From contig JAEZKP010000043.1 of NCBI GenBank assembly GCA_023436145.1, forward strand, positions 1-64,000: a stretch of DNA of 64,000 bases, given 5' to 3'. The translations under genes and the position numbers were made by a program. Below, piece after piece: positions 35,950 to 44,580 of the stretch. Origin of the DNA: Fibrobacterota bacterium. Lineage in GTDB: Bacteria; Fibrobacterota; Chitinivibrionia; Chitinivibrionales; Chitinispirillaceae. Every line of letters starts with the position of its first letter. Positions within the stretch are counted from its first letter, which is position 1. The notes beneath the pieces are model-generated. The model saw nothing but the letters and a program-made list of their open reading frames with translations, made no database searches and was not told where the DNA came from.

Positions 35950-36030
35950 CGCAGCAGACATAATTGCTGCTGCCTGACAGAAACAAGCTATAATTACAGT
36001 ATTCTGGTATTGAGTTTTATGTGTATGCAT
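35932..36030 (-). CDS. Ala-rich leader peptide of the attenuator
   Basis: 32 codons: MHTHKTQYQNTVIIACFCQA, then AAIMSAAFSGIG. It has six Ala, three of them consecutive at codons 20-22 (all GCA), and Cys-Phe-Cys just before. The ATG lies about 7 nt after the -10 element and has no Shine-Dalgarno, so it is likely to be translated from a leaderless or near-leaderless transcript. Its stop is 30 nt before the terminator stem. The length, control-codon run and RNA pairings fit a ribosome-stalling leader peptide. Confidence 0.72.
   Translation of the reverse strand: MHTHKTQYQNTVIIACFCQAAAIMSAAFSGIG
35951..35973 (-). promoter_or_regulatory. Attenuator hairpin formed by the Ala codons
   Basis: On the minus strand GCAGCAG (codons 20-22) pairs with CTGCTGC (codons 25-27) around a 9-nt loop. 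A ribosome stalled on the GCA codons would open this hairpin. It corresponds to the pause or 1:2 hairpin of classical attenuators and ends immediately before the antiterminator segment. Confidence 0.7.
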
Positions 36031-36036
36031 AATATC

Positions 36037-36065
36037 AATATAATCAGAATGATTGAAACGGTCAA
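36037..36065 (-). promoter_or_regulatory. Sigma-70-type promoter of the attenuated operon
   Basis: Minus strand: -35 TTGACC at 36060-36065, a 17-bp spacer, and -10 TATATT at 36037-36042. The expected start, 7 nt downstream, is position 36030, the A of the leader ATG. The match and spacing are good for a housekeeping promoter, but FCB-group promoters can differ from this consensus. Confidence 0.65.
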
Positions 36066-36424
36066 TAACTTTCTTGGCAAACAATTTTCTTTGGAATGCA
36101 GCTGAATTCAAGCTTTAATCCTCAGTGAAGAAAATATTTAATAGGAAAAAAATCGAAATCAGATAGAACAGTTAATTATAAATATATCTAATCATATAGA
36201 AATCATAGGAAACCACAATTTTTTTCCACAATTCAGGCATCTTCGTTTAGCTATTACTTCTCCAATCTTTCTGATTAATTTTTGTTTTTTATGGTTCCTA
36301 ATTTTTCCGATTAGATATTTTACGTTACCAATACCTGAGTAGTTACTATATTATAACTTATTAAGAGTAAAAATTTACAGGATTTAATTTTTCTTTTTCA
36401 GACTCAGAAAAAGGTTATGGAAAA
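36066..36424 (+). promoter_or_regulatory. AT-rich upstream region of the ZIP transporter, with possible Zur/Fur-type operator
   Basis: No gene is seen in this stretch. At 36342-36357 there is an imperfect palindrome GTTACTATATTATAAC, whose GTTA...TATAAC arms resemble Zur/Fur-family half-sites, about 70 bp before the zinc-transporter ATG. Two copies of ATATCTAATC/GATTAGATAT form a distant inverted repeat near 36185 and 36310. Regulation by zinc is only inferred. Confidence 0.3.
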
Positions 36425-37258
36425 ATGGAAACACTCAATCTCACAGTGAATAATCTGCTACTGGCTTTCAGCCTTACTTTGATTGCAGGCCTGGCGACAG
36501 GTATAGGAAGTACAATTGCTTTTTTTACCAGACATACCAATACCAGATTTCTGGCAATTGCATTAGGATTCTCTGCCGGGGTGATGATTTATGTATCGTT
36601 CATAGAGATTTTTTTTAAAGCGCGGATATCTCTGGTCTCCGTATTGGGAGATAGAGTTGGCACCATAGTCACTACCGGTGCCTTTTTTGGCGGAATACTA
36701 TTGATAGCAGTCATCGATAAACTGGTGCCAAGCTTTGAGAACCCTCATGAGATGCACAAACTGGAGGAACTTGACAAAGTTCCTTCTGAAACCGGAAAAA
36801 GAAAATCAGGACTTCTCAGAACCGGCATTTTTACCGCCATAGCTATTGCGATTCACAATTTCCCGGAGGGGCTTGCAACCTTTACTGGTGCATTAACCGA
36901 TCCAGCCCTGGGGGTCTCCATTGCAGTAGCAATAGCCATACACAATGTACCCGAAGGAATCGCAGTATCAGTACCGGTTTATTATGCTACCAACAGTCGA
37001 AAACGCGCTTTCTCCTATTCATTTCTTTCCGGACTTGCTGAACCATTCGGTGCGCTGATTGGGTATCTGATCCTCATGAACTTTTTTTCCCAATTAATGT
37101 TTGGAATCGTTTTCGCCAGTGTGGCAGGTATAATGGTTTTTATTTCGCTTGATGAACTACTTCCCTCAGCACAAAAGTACGGGGAGCACCACCTCTCAAT
37201 TTACGGACTTATCTCTGGAATGGCAGTCATGGCAATCAGTTTACTTCTTTTTATCTGA
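36425..37258 (+). CDS. zupT: ZIP-family metal (zinc) transporter, ZupT-like
   Basis: 277 aa with eight hydrophobic segments. Transmembrane helices IV and V carry the metal-binding motifs IHNFPEGLATF and IHNVPEGIAVS, which are diagnostic of ZIP/ZupT permeases, and a cytoplasmic loop between helices III and IV (about 100-130) contains HEMHK. ZupT imports Zn2+ and, less strongly, Fe2+ and Mn2+ across the inner membrane. Length and topology are normal. The ATG at 36425 is the only in-frame start near the first helix. An upstream palindrome could be a Zur-type site. The next gene follows after 74 bp. Confidence 0.93.
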   Translation: METLNLTVNNLLLAFSLTLIAGLATGIGSTIAFFTRHTNTRFLAIALGFSAGVMIYVSFIEIFFKARISLVSVLGDRVGTIVTTGAFFGGILLIAVIDKLVPSFENPHEMHKLEELDKVPSETGKRKSGLLRTGIFTAIAIAIHNFPEGLATFTGALTDPALGVSIAVAIAIHNVPEGIAVSVPVYYATNSRKRAFSYSFLSGLAEPFGALIGYLILMNFFSQLMFGIVFASVAGIMVFISLDELLPSAQKYGEHHLSIYGLISGMAVMAISLLLFI

Positions 37259-37332
37259 TCCTAATACCAGGCACAATTTTTGATCTATCTCAGCTCATTT
37301 AAATAAACCTGTGTTAAAATGAGGGGGTTTAA

Positions 37333-38217
37333 ATGGTTGTAGTAGCAGGTGCCTCAGGGCAGACTGGTTCCAGAACAGCTTCCATGCTCCTAAAAAGAGG
37401 AGAAAAAGTCCGGGCAATAGCTCGTTCCGCAGAGAAACTCATCATGCTGAGAAATCAGGGTGCAGAAATTAAAACCGGTGATCTTGGTGATGTTGACTTT
37501 CTCACCAATGCCTTAAACGATGCTGATGCCGCATATCTGTTGATACCTCCCAAACCGGATTCTTCAAACATTCGTAAATACTATACAGACATGGGCCAAG
37601 CTGCATTCGATGCCGTTTTCCGTTCTGGCATTAAAAAAATAGTATTTCTGAGCAGCCTTGGAGCAGAAAGACATTCAGACACTGGAATAGTACTCGGACT
37701 ACATGATGTGGAAACAATGTTTCAAAGACTTACACATGTGGATATTGTTTTTTTACGTGCCAGTCCCTTCATGCAAAACACTCTGGCATCAATTCCCATA
37801 ATAAAGGAACAACATTTTAATGGTGGTTCAATCGATCCAAACGTACCAGTTTACATGTGTGATACCAGAGATATCGGTGATAAAGCCGCGGAACTTCTTG
37901 CGGAAAGATTATTTCCAGGACACAGTATGCTTGATCTTTTCGGAGACCGGCTCTCATTTCGGGAAGCAAGCCACCTTATTGGTATGCGAATAGGGATGCC
38001 AGATCTTCCCTATATACGTTTCAAAGATGCTGATGCCAAGGCTGAATATATGGACAAGGGTCTTTCTGAAAGTGTAGCACAAGCTTTTATAGAGCTGGCC
38101 TGGGCAATATCAGAAGGCAGGCTTCATCCTACAGTTACTGATCCATCCAAACCTACCATGCCCACCAGTTTTGTTAAATTTATTGAGGAGGTCTTTCTTC
38201 CGGCTTATAACAGCTAA
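37333..38217 (+). CDS. NmrA-like NAD(P)-binding oxidoreductase/regulator
   Basis: 294 aa. The N-terminal Rossmann motif is intact (VVVAGASGQTGSRTA), followed by RAIARSAEKL and the NmrA-type segments VFLSSLGAERHSDTGIVLG, VVFLRASPFMQNTL and DTRDIGDKA. NmrA-like proteins bind NAD(P) and act as quinone oxidoreductase-type enzymes or redox sensors. GAGGGGG precedes the ATG by 6 bp. It is the paralogue of the gene at 27409-28299, matching along its whole length including SFREASHLIGMRIGMPDLPY near the C-terminal half. The downstream kinase gene is convergent, 18 bp away. Confidence 0.93.
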   Translation: MVVVAGASGQTGSRTASMLLKRGEKVRAIARSAEKLIMLRNQGAEIKTGDLGDVDFLTNALNDADAAYLLIPPKPDSSNIRKYYTDMGQAAFDAVFRSGIKKIVFLSSLGAERHSDTGIVLGLHDVETMFQRLTHVDIVFLRASPFMQNTLASIPIIKEQHFNGGSIDPNVPVYMCDTRDIGDKAAELLAERLFPGHSMLDLFGDRLSFREASHLIGMRIGMPDLPYIRFKDADAKAEYMDKGLSESVAQAFIELAWAISEGRLHPTVTDPSKPTMPTSFVKFIEEVFLPAYNS

Positions 38218-38235
38218 GATGCCCAAAGCGATACT

Positions 38236-39753
38236 TTACTTTGCTCCATATTTTCTGAGTAATTTTTCCAGTTCAGTATCGATCAATTCGGCCGTTCTAA
38301 GAGGAAGTTTTCCCTTGTGGTCTGTAAGATTTGGATCTGCTCCACTCTGGAGCAGATGTGATACTATAAAAATAGCATTTTCTCTCACTGCATAATGAAG
38401 TGGTGTATCTCCATTTTTATCTCTTACATTTGGATCTGCTCCATGTTGCAGAAGTAACTGTGTTTCTACTGTCAGGCCACGCCGCACAGCTTCATGGAGC
38501 GGCGTAGTAGAAGCCCCGGTTTCACATTTTGGTGAAACACCTTCTGAGAGCATCTGCTGAAGTGTCTTGGTGTCCCCTATCTTCACCACCGAAATGAGGG
38601 GATTTTCCTTTACCTTTTTATCTGAATCTGAGGCGGCAGCTGTTACTGTTTGAGAGTTGTTTTCTTGTTTACTTTTTTTAGGACTTTTCTGAGCCGGATC
38701 AGTGGCATTTTCCTTATTTATACTTGTTTCTCTCTCCGGTGCAACTATCTCATTTATTAAAGTATCAGAAGTAGCCTGCGGTTCAGTAACCGTAGTGGAC
38801 CTGGGCATCAGTAATATTATCAGAACCGAAATGGCAATTACAGCTGTGGCAACAGTCGCCCATAAAATAGCCGGTTTGAATGCCGGTTTACATGAGATAT
38901 TATCAGATGAACTGTATTGAGCCCCAAAGACGTGAGGAAAGCTTCTGTTTAAGGCTTCAATGACTTCCGATGGAGTTTGAAAACGTTTATCTGGTTCCTT
39001 TTGCATCATTGTGGCAACCACATCAGAAAGCGGACCCGGAATAGAAGGAACATTGTCTTTTAGTACCGGGACCGGACGGTGCATGTGCTTTACTATTACA
39101 TCCACGATTGAATTACCCGGAAATGGAGTCGAGCCAGCCAGCATATGATACAGGGTACAGCCCAGCGCATAGATATCAGAGCGGCAATCGGCAGCAGTGG
39201 GATTTTCGGTTTGTTCCGGAGCTGCGTAATGAGGACTTCCCAGCATTATATTGGGCATAGTCAAGCGAATATCTCCATCGATTCTAGCAAGACCTAGATC
39301 GGCTAATTTAGCAGTACCGTTTTTATCGATAATAATATTCTCCGGCTTGATATCCCGGTGAACTATCCCGTTTTTAAGGGCTAGTTGAAGAGCAGAAAGG
39401 ACCTGCATGGTGATTCTTACTGCCTCCTGTGGTTCAATTTTGCCTTTTTCAGAGATGATGGTTTGAAGAGTCTTTCCATCGATAAAGTCCATCACTATAA
39501 AATGGATTCCATTCTCACAACCTACATTTGTCACACCAATGATGTTGGGATGACGGAGTTTTGCAGCGATCCTGGCTTCTCTGAGAAATCGTTCCTTGGC
39601 ATCAGGTACATCAGAGAGCGGTTTAAGCACTTTGACTGCAACGACTATATCAAGGGCAAGATGATGAGCTTTATATACTGTCCCCATCCCTCCATGCCCT
39701 ATTTTTTCCAGAATTTTACATCCACCAATCGTTGTTCCAATAAGCTCTTCCAT
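38236..39753 (-). CDS. Transmembrane Ser/Thr kinase with ankyrin repeats (DLG motif)
   Basis: 505 aa. Kinase domain about 10-270: GHGGMGTVYKA, VAVKVL, HRDIKPENIII catalytic loop intact, but the metal-binding DFG is DLG (LADLGLAR), as in a minority of active kinases; SPHYAAPEQ follows. A membrane segment lies at about 297-318. A Ser/Lys-rich linker leads to about three ankyrin repeats (about 390-500: STTPLHEAVRRG, LLLQHGADPNVRDKNGDTPLHYAV, LLQSGADPNLTD). GGAGGAG precedes the ATG by 5 bp. The ankyrin tail, on the far side of the membrane, would be a protein-binding sensor. It differs from the two TPR-type kinases in the window. Confidence 0.93.
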   Translation of the reverse strand: MEELIGTTIGGCKILEKIGHGGMGTVYKAHHLALDIVVAVKVLKPLSDVPDAKERFLREARIAAKLRHPNIIGVTNVGCENGIHFIVMDFIDGKTLQTIISEKGKIEPQEAVRITMQVLSALQLALKNGIVHRDIKPENIIIDKNGTAKLADLGLARIDGDIRLTMPNIMLGSPHYAAPEQTENPTAADCRSDIYALGCTLYHMLAGSTPFPGNSIVDVIVKHMHRPVPVLKDNVPSIPGPLSDVVATMMQKEPDKRFQTPSEVIEALNRSFPHVFGAQYSSSDNISCKPAFKPAILWATVATAVIAISVLIILLMPRSTTVTEPQATSDTLINEIVAPERETSINKENATDPAQKSPKKSKQENNSQTVTAAASDSDKKVKENPLISVVKIGDTKTLQQMLSEGVSPKCETGASTTPLHEAVRRGLTVETQLLLQHGADPNVRDKNGDTPLHYAVRENAIFIVSHLLQSGADPNLTDHKGKLPLRTAELIDTELEKLLRKYGAK

Positions 39754-39947
39754 GCAACTCCTCCAGACAGTCTTTGACTGATTAACCGGTAGACTGACTT
39801 ATCCACCAGATCCCGGCGCATGAGTCAGCCAATAAATATACACATTGTGCACCTTTTATTTTTATAGCAATCTTAAAAAAGGGTGAAGTTTTATGGTAAA
39901 GGAATGGAATTTGAGGTAGATCAGAAGCTCTTTATTTGACTTGCAGC

Positions 39948-40310
39948 TCAGATTTGCAGTAATCGTCTGATTTTCTGAATAATCTGGTTGGTATCACCTT
40001 TAACTATAAAATCATCGGCCCCAGCCTCCATTGCCACAGAATAATAGGCCTCGGGATCATGTCCGGTGGCAATCAGGATTTTCATGTCAGGATATTTTTC
40101 GTGGGTTTCTTTTGCAAACTCAATTCCACTTTTCCCGGGAAGAGTTATATCGATTATAGCAAGATCGGGCTTCTCTTTTTGAAATGCTATCTCAGCATCT
40201 TCTGCATCGATGCTCTGAGAGATGATTTGAGTTTGCGGGATTCGTCTGATAATAATTTTATAAAGGAGCTGCATGTCCTCATGATCTTCCACTACAGCAA
40301 TTTTCTTCAT
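39948..40310 (-). CDS. Single-domain response regulator (receiver only)
   Basis: 120 aa, one REC domain: acidic pocket VEDHED near the start, phospho-acceptor Asp in LAIIDITLPG (about residue 54), Thr/Ser switch at ATGHD, and Lys in FIVKGD. No output domain. It would act like CheY or Spo0F by protein contact. It has no cognate histidine kinase beside it; the hybrid kinase 9 kb away has its own receiver. The gene lies between the kinase-ankyrin gene and the flippase, with about 200 bp on each side that show no other gene. Confidence 0.9.
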   Translation of the reverse strand: MKKIAVVEDHEDMQLLYKIIIRRIPQTQIISQSIDAEDAEIAFQKEKPDLAIIDITLPGKSGIEFAKETHEKYPDMKILIATGHDPEAYYSVAMEAGADDFIVKGDTNQIIQKIRRLLQI

Positions 40311-40519
40311 AGAACTACCCTGCCTATTGCCTTCAAAAATAACGATATCCGTTATCTTTTTGAAAATTTTTTAATCCTCCATACAGGTACAACTCGGCAA
40401 TATGCATACCAGATACAGAAAAGCATTTTTCAATATTGAGAATTAACACGTTTAATCACAGATTCCCCGGATAAAATACCGGTAAACCAACAATGCTCCA
40501 TTTACCACCCGGCGGTAGC

Positions 40520-42013
40520 CTACCGGATCAATATCAAAACCCTGCGCCTCAGCTCCTCCAGCATATCAGTAAAAGGTTTCAATAAAGATCCAGAAAAAAA
40601 TCGGAAAAAAATCACATAAACAGTTCCACCAATTAAAGCTGAAACCAAGAGTACTGAAGTATTTCGGAATAACGATGTTCCGGGGGTAAAGTTCTGAACG
40701 ATGAATATGGGAATGACCATAAAAAAACTGCCTGCAAATGCAGGGTATATTGATTTTATGTACACCATTTTCCGAATTCCGGTTATTCTGTAATTAACTT
40801 GCAGAAATAAAGGGAAAACCACCGCCGCCCTGATAAACATAGCCACAGCAATACCTTCAACACCCCATTTAACAGCGGAGAATATTGCCACAATGGTGGT
40901 TAGTAGCATGCCAACACTCCAGAATATTGAAGGCAATATCCTTTTATTAGATATCCAGATCGTGCCTGGGAAAACCGAAATCGCATAGAATACACCCATC
41001 AGCGATAACCATCTCATCAAATCCGCAGACTCCAGCCATATTGAATTTTTTTTGAAAAAGCAAATTGTATGAATAATCTCCTCAGATAGAAGACTCATAG
41101 AGATCAAAAGTGGAATCACCAGGGCGGAAGTGATATATGTCATTTGGGAGAATCCGTTTTCTGTCCTGGACTTATCATTTTGTAAGCGGGAAAAAACAGA
41201 AACGGTAATATTCCCTAAAACTGCACTTATTACCACCTGGGGCAGAATCGAAATATCATAGGAAAAGCTGAACAATCCCAGCAGTTTTTCATCCAATAAT
41301 TTACCTATAATAAAAAAGGGTGCGCTGAATCTCAGGTAATCTACAATGCGTAAAAATACCAGACCAAATCCCACTGTAAGGATCCTGCCAGAGTGAAATA
41401 GTGCACTGAGCTGAATACCAGGAATTCTGCTTGTAGAGACAAGGAGCACTAATGTTATAACCTCCTGAATCAGAGCTCCGGAAATTAATGACCATGTGCC
41501 ATAACCCTTAAATGCCAGAAAAATCATCACTGTAGAGGAGACTAAAGCAGAAGAGGACTCTATGGATGCCAGAGTTCCAAAACGCATCTGTTTCTGAAGA
41601 AGTGCTTTGGGAACCGAACTGGTTGAAGAGATGGGGACGATAATCGATCCGATAACCAGAAATTCTGTCAATTCAGGAATGTTAAAAAATTTAGCTGCAA
41701 GAGGGGCTGCACCGAATATGATTATATACAGTAAAATTCCCCATATGATACTTGCCGTAAAGCAACCAGCGATTTCCTCTTTTCTGATATCCTGTTTCTG
41801 AACAATAGCGGTGGTCAGCCCCATTTCATTAATAAGACTTGCCATTCCAATAAGCAGTGTCACATAACGCATGATTCCAAAATCAGAAGGCACTAACAAA
41901 TTAATTAATAAAATCTGCGTCCCATATTGAAGCGAGTAGCGTACGGCTTTTCCCAAAAAGACATATAAGCCGGAGCGGCTGACCTGAGATCGGATCGATT
42001 TATTCTGATACAT
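40520..42013 (-). CDS. Polysaccharide flippase/exporter, MATE-like (Wzx/PST family)
   Basis: 497 aa with about 13-14 hydrophobic segments and the N-terminal SRSGLYVFLGKAVRYSLQYG, then LLVPSDFGIMRYVTLLIGMA. This is typical of WzxC-type polysaccharide transporters (PST subfamily), which flip lipid-linked oligosaccharides across the inner membrane for capsule or O-antigen synthesis. Full length. No Shine-Dalgarno is clear. A good promoter lies upstream (42077-42105). It stands alone; glycosyltransferases are 37 kb to the left and 13 kb to the right in this window, so a pathway cannot be assigned. Confidence 0.92.
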   Translation of the reverse strand: MYQNKSIRSQVSRSGLYVFLGKAVRYSLQYGTQILLINLLVPSDFGIMRYVTLLIGMASLINEMGLTTAIVQKQDIRKEEIAGCFTASIIWGILLYIIIFGAAPLAAKFFNIPELTEFLVIGSIIVPISSTSSVPKALLQKQMRFGTLASIESSSALVSSTVMIFLAFKGYGTWSLISGALIQEVITLVLLVSTSRIPGIQLSALFHSGRILTVGFGLVFLRIVDYLRFSAPFFIIGKLLDEKLLGLFSFSYDISILPQVVISAVLGNITVSVFSRLQNDKSRTENGFSQMTYITSALVIPLLISMSLLSEEIIHTICFFKKNSIWLESADLMRWLSLMGVFYAISVFPGTIWISNKRILPSIFWSVGMLLTTIVAIFSAVKWGVEGIAVAMFIRAAVVFPLFLQVNYRITGIRKMVYIKSIYPAFAGSFFMVIPIFIVQNFTPGTSLFRNTSVLLVSALIGGTVYVIFFRFFSGSLLKPFTDMLEELRRRVLILIR

Positions 42014-42571
42014 TATTTCTGAATTCCATTTTTATTGACAAACCAACAAACACTGAAAGTCCGGAAAATTTTACTTTTCATACAGTGGTTTGAAATATCT
42101 GTCAATAACAACCAGCTTTAGCAAAAAGAGTGTTATAAATACGTTATTAGCCTAAGAGCTTGCACTGAGCGGGCAAAATGAATTTGAAAAAAAACCAATT
42201 CCTTTATCATAAACCCATATTTCTTTTAAAAACTACCCTCTTTTGCAGGGACTCCGGAAAACATAAACGATCTCTACGCTCCCTGTTTTTAAATCTGAAG
42301 TTGCTCATTAAATAGTTTAATTTTCCACGACTACTGTTAAATATACATCTTTGAAATTTTCAGAAAAGACTCCGGCTAAAAGACTTCTGTTTTAGATCTA
42401 TCCTTGAAAGAGAAGCGAAACAGGGATGCATTGAACCGGTAAAGTCGAAAAGAAAAAAGGAATATGGATAGACAAAGGCCCAAACCATCCACAGTAAGTC
42501 TTAAAAAAGGGAGTTCTCGGCCCTCTGATGACCTGAAATCGATATATAATCTTACTTCCATGATACACGAC
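42014..42571. other. 558-bp intergenic region, no gene seen
   Basis: Only the promoter for the flippase is evident (see 42077-42105). A 61-codon minus-strand ORF at 42376-42561 has no good ribosome-binding site and no recognisable protein features. A short segment near 42438 (AACCGGTAAAGTCGAAAAG) resembles one near 58523, perhaps a small repeat. Confidence 0.5.
42077..42105 (-). promoter_or_regulatory. Sigma-70-type promoter upstream of the flippase
   Basis: Minus strand: -35 TTGACA at 42100-42105, 17-bp spacer, and -10 TATGAA at 42077-42082. The start would be about 60 bp before the flippase ATG. The -35 is perfect, the -10 is moderate. Confidence 0.5.
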
Positions 42572-43270
42572 TCACAACCCTCTCATCCTCAACTGATCCA
42601 TTTTTTCCATTATTGTCTTTTCCAGAGCCAGTGAGGAAACAGAGAGTGTGTAATCAAAGCGCTTATCCGCAGCCGAAATATTTATCGAAAAGATTACTTT
42701 AGTTTTGGGAAAATCCCATCTGGCATAGGCAGCAGTGTTAATTTTGAGGAAATAATCGTAAGGGTGATATCTCAGATTCCACCTTTCCTTTCTGATATAG
42801 GAGTCCAGTTTAATGAATATGGCTCTGGGATCCAGCCCTTTAAAAACCGGTTCTTTCATTCCGTATTTTTTGTTTAACAAGTCATAAATATCATGAACAA
42901 ACACCAGTGTACGACTCCTGATATTCAGGTAATAATCATTGACGCTTCGAAACACATTATAGTTGAAGTCATAAGTTTTTAAATCTTCAAAATCAAATAT
43001 CACAGTTGACTGGAAAAACTTATCCTCACAGAAATAATATTTAACAGTCGCTTTTTTTCCGGCTATTTCTGTATTAGATCTGTAAACGGTAACTTTCAGA
43101 TCTTCTGGGAAATTTCCGGCAGCAGGGTCACTTTGCCACTGCTTAGGATTAATAATTGCTTTTACCTGATCCTGTGAAGACCCCCAGGGTGCGTTATTAA
43201 ACCCCCCCGGATCATCTGCACCGAGAACTAAAAGCGGGCAAAAGAGTATAAATAGCAGACGTATTTTCAT
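42572..43270 (-). CDS. Exported hypothetical protein
   Basis: 232 aa. Signal peptide about 1-17 (LLVLGADD). The mature start PGGFNNAPWGSSQDQVKAII has the FxxxxWGxS pattern shared by many small periplasmic proteins of unknown function that appear in Gram-negative genomes. The rest is mixed alpha/beta with many aromatic residues and no catalytic motif. Its ATG is 1 bp after the stop of the upstream gene, so both are one transcript. Confidence 0.78.
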   Translation of the reverse strand: MKIRLLFILFCPLLVLGADDPGGFNNAPWGSSQDQVKAIINPKQWQSDPAAGNFPEDLKVTVYRSNTEIAGKKATVKYYFCEDKFFQSTVIFDFEDLKTYDFNYNVFRSVNDYYLNIRSRTLVFVHDIYDLLNKKYGMKEPVFKGLDPRAIFIKLDSYIRKERWNLRYHPYDYFLKINTAAYARWDFPKTKVIFSINISAADKRFDYTLSVSSLALEKTIMEKMDQLRMRGL

Positions 43271-43271
43271 T

Positions 43272-43808
43272 TTATTGAATCACTCCCTGAATTGTTCCAT
43301 CCTTAATTTCCAGAATTTCCCCATAAGTTCCAGCTTCCGGCAGACTTCGTATATAAATATTTTCGAGCAGAATCTGCTCTGAGGAAAATATATCTGCCGT
43401 TTGCAACTGCATTTTCACAACAGAATGTGTGAAAAGCGTATCGGCGGGGGACACTGTGTAAGAAGTGTTTTTTCCATGATAACGGGCCATATGAAACAAC
43501 ACTCTGGCATTTCCGATAAGCTGGCCGTCTCCAGGAAATATGTCCATCCTGATAAGGTCTCCATCCCTGATATTTTCTACTTCCTGGAAATTTTCAGAAT
43601 AAAAATACATCCTCAAAGTATCCCCGGATAATTTGCACTGATTTTTCCAGCTGCAGTTACCAATTAACCGCTGATAATCACCATTTATATACGCGCTGAA
43701 GACCACCACCGGATCACAATTGACAAGAGAATCCATCTGAGTACATTGCAGATTAAAAAACAGCAATCCGGTAGAGATAAAGATTTGAGATAGAGGGAAC
43801 TTATTCAT
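43272..43808 (-). CDS. Exported hypothetical protein, possible lipoprotein
   Basis: 178 aa. A hydrophobic signal (about 5-22) ends FFNLQCTQ; a lipoprotein Cys is possible but Gln at -1 is unusual. The mature part is beta-rich with five cysteines, of which two pairs (VNCDP and GNCSWKNQC) may be disulphides. It resembles no family I know. It is the first gene of a two-gene operon with the next exported protein. Confidence 0.75.
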   Translation of the reverse strand: MNKFPLSQIFISTGLLFFNLQCTQMDSLVNCDPVVVFSAYINGDYQRLIGNCSWKNQCKLSGDTLRMYFYSENFQEVENIRDGDLIRMDIFPGDGQLIGNARVLFHMARYHGKNTSYTVSPADTLFTHSVVKMQLQTADIFSSEQILLENIYIRSLPEAGTYGEILEIKDGTIQGVIQ

Positions 43809-44089
43809 GAGCCTTTTTTATCTTAGTCGTTTAGTCCCGGAAAAGATGTCACATCTTCTACAAAAGAAACCTGATTCTGATTTTAGCATATTTAAAGAAG
43901 TAAATGTATAAAAAATCAGTATCTTTATATTTTTTCGGGAGATAAGCTGACACTAGCTACACTATTTTGGGAGAAGTCAGCAGAAAGGACTTGATACTTG
44001 TGTGCACGTCTCCTATTTTGAACAGACGAATGTGGACTTTGGGCAAATTCTCTCAGGGCTGAAATACCATATAACAAAAGAGGTTACCT

Positions 44090-44566
44090 ATGGGTTTATC
44101 CAGAGATGAAATTTTAGATCTGGCATCCCGTTACATTTCTCCTGATGAAGCGACAGATTTCCCCTTTGAAGGGGACGTTTTTTGTTTGCTTAGCCGGCAG
44201 ATTTCTCAATCCCCTCCTGCATCTGATGAAGAAGGTTGGGCATTCAGCGGTTACGGACTTTGTATCGGTTATACTATTGATGAAGAAGCCAAGCCCCGGG
44301 GAAAATGGCTATGGTTGCATTTTGCCAGCCTTACAGCTTTTCCTCCTGTACCACAGGTATTAAGGCTTCAACCACCTCATATTGTGAAAGGTTGTTTTCA
44401 GAATGCTGAAAGGACTCATGATTTCAGAATAATCAAAATAAGTACAGGAAATGTACTTGATGTTCTGGAAAAAAAGCTGGAAACTCCTAAAAATGAAGCT
44501 ACGTCGCAGGAGGAAATGCCAGATAAGAAGATTGTGAAATTTCGCAGGAAAGATATGGCCAGATAA
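44090..44566 (+). CDS. Hypothetical cytoplasmic protein
   Basis: 158 aa without signal peptide. AGAGG lies 6 bp before the ATG. The central part (GWAFSGYGLCIGYTID, KWLWLHFASL) is beta-rich and Trp/Gly-rich; the last 30 residues are charged and probably disordered. No family is recognised. The gene is convergent with the Fur-FeoA gene (14 bp apart). The 280 bp upstream shows no other gene. Confidence 0.75.
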   Translation: MGLSRDEILDLASRYISPDEATDFPFEGDVFCLLSRQISQSPPASDEEGWAFSGYGLCIGYTIDEEAKPRGKWLWLHFASLTAFPPVPQVLRLQPPHIVKGCFQNAERTHDFRIIKISTGNVLDVLEKKLETPKNEATSQEEMPDKKIVKFRRKDMAR

Positions 44567-44580
44567 ATTATTCTGGCAGC

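Noticed and set aside
42376..42561. 61-codon minus-strand ORF in the 42-kb gap
   Set aside because: No ribosome-binding site and a low-complexity hydrophobic middle; treated as chance.
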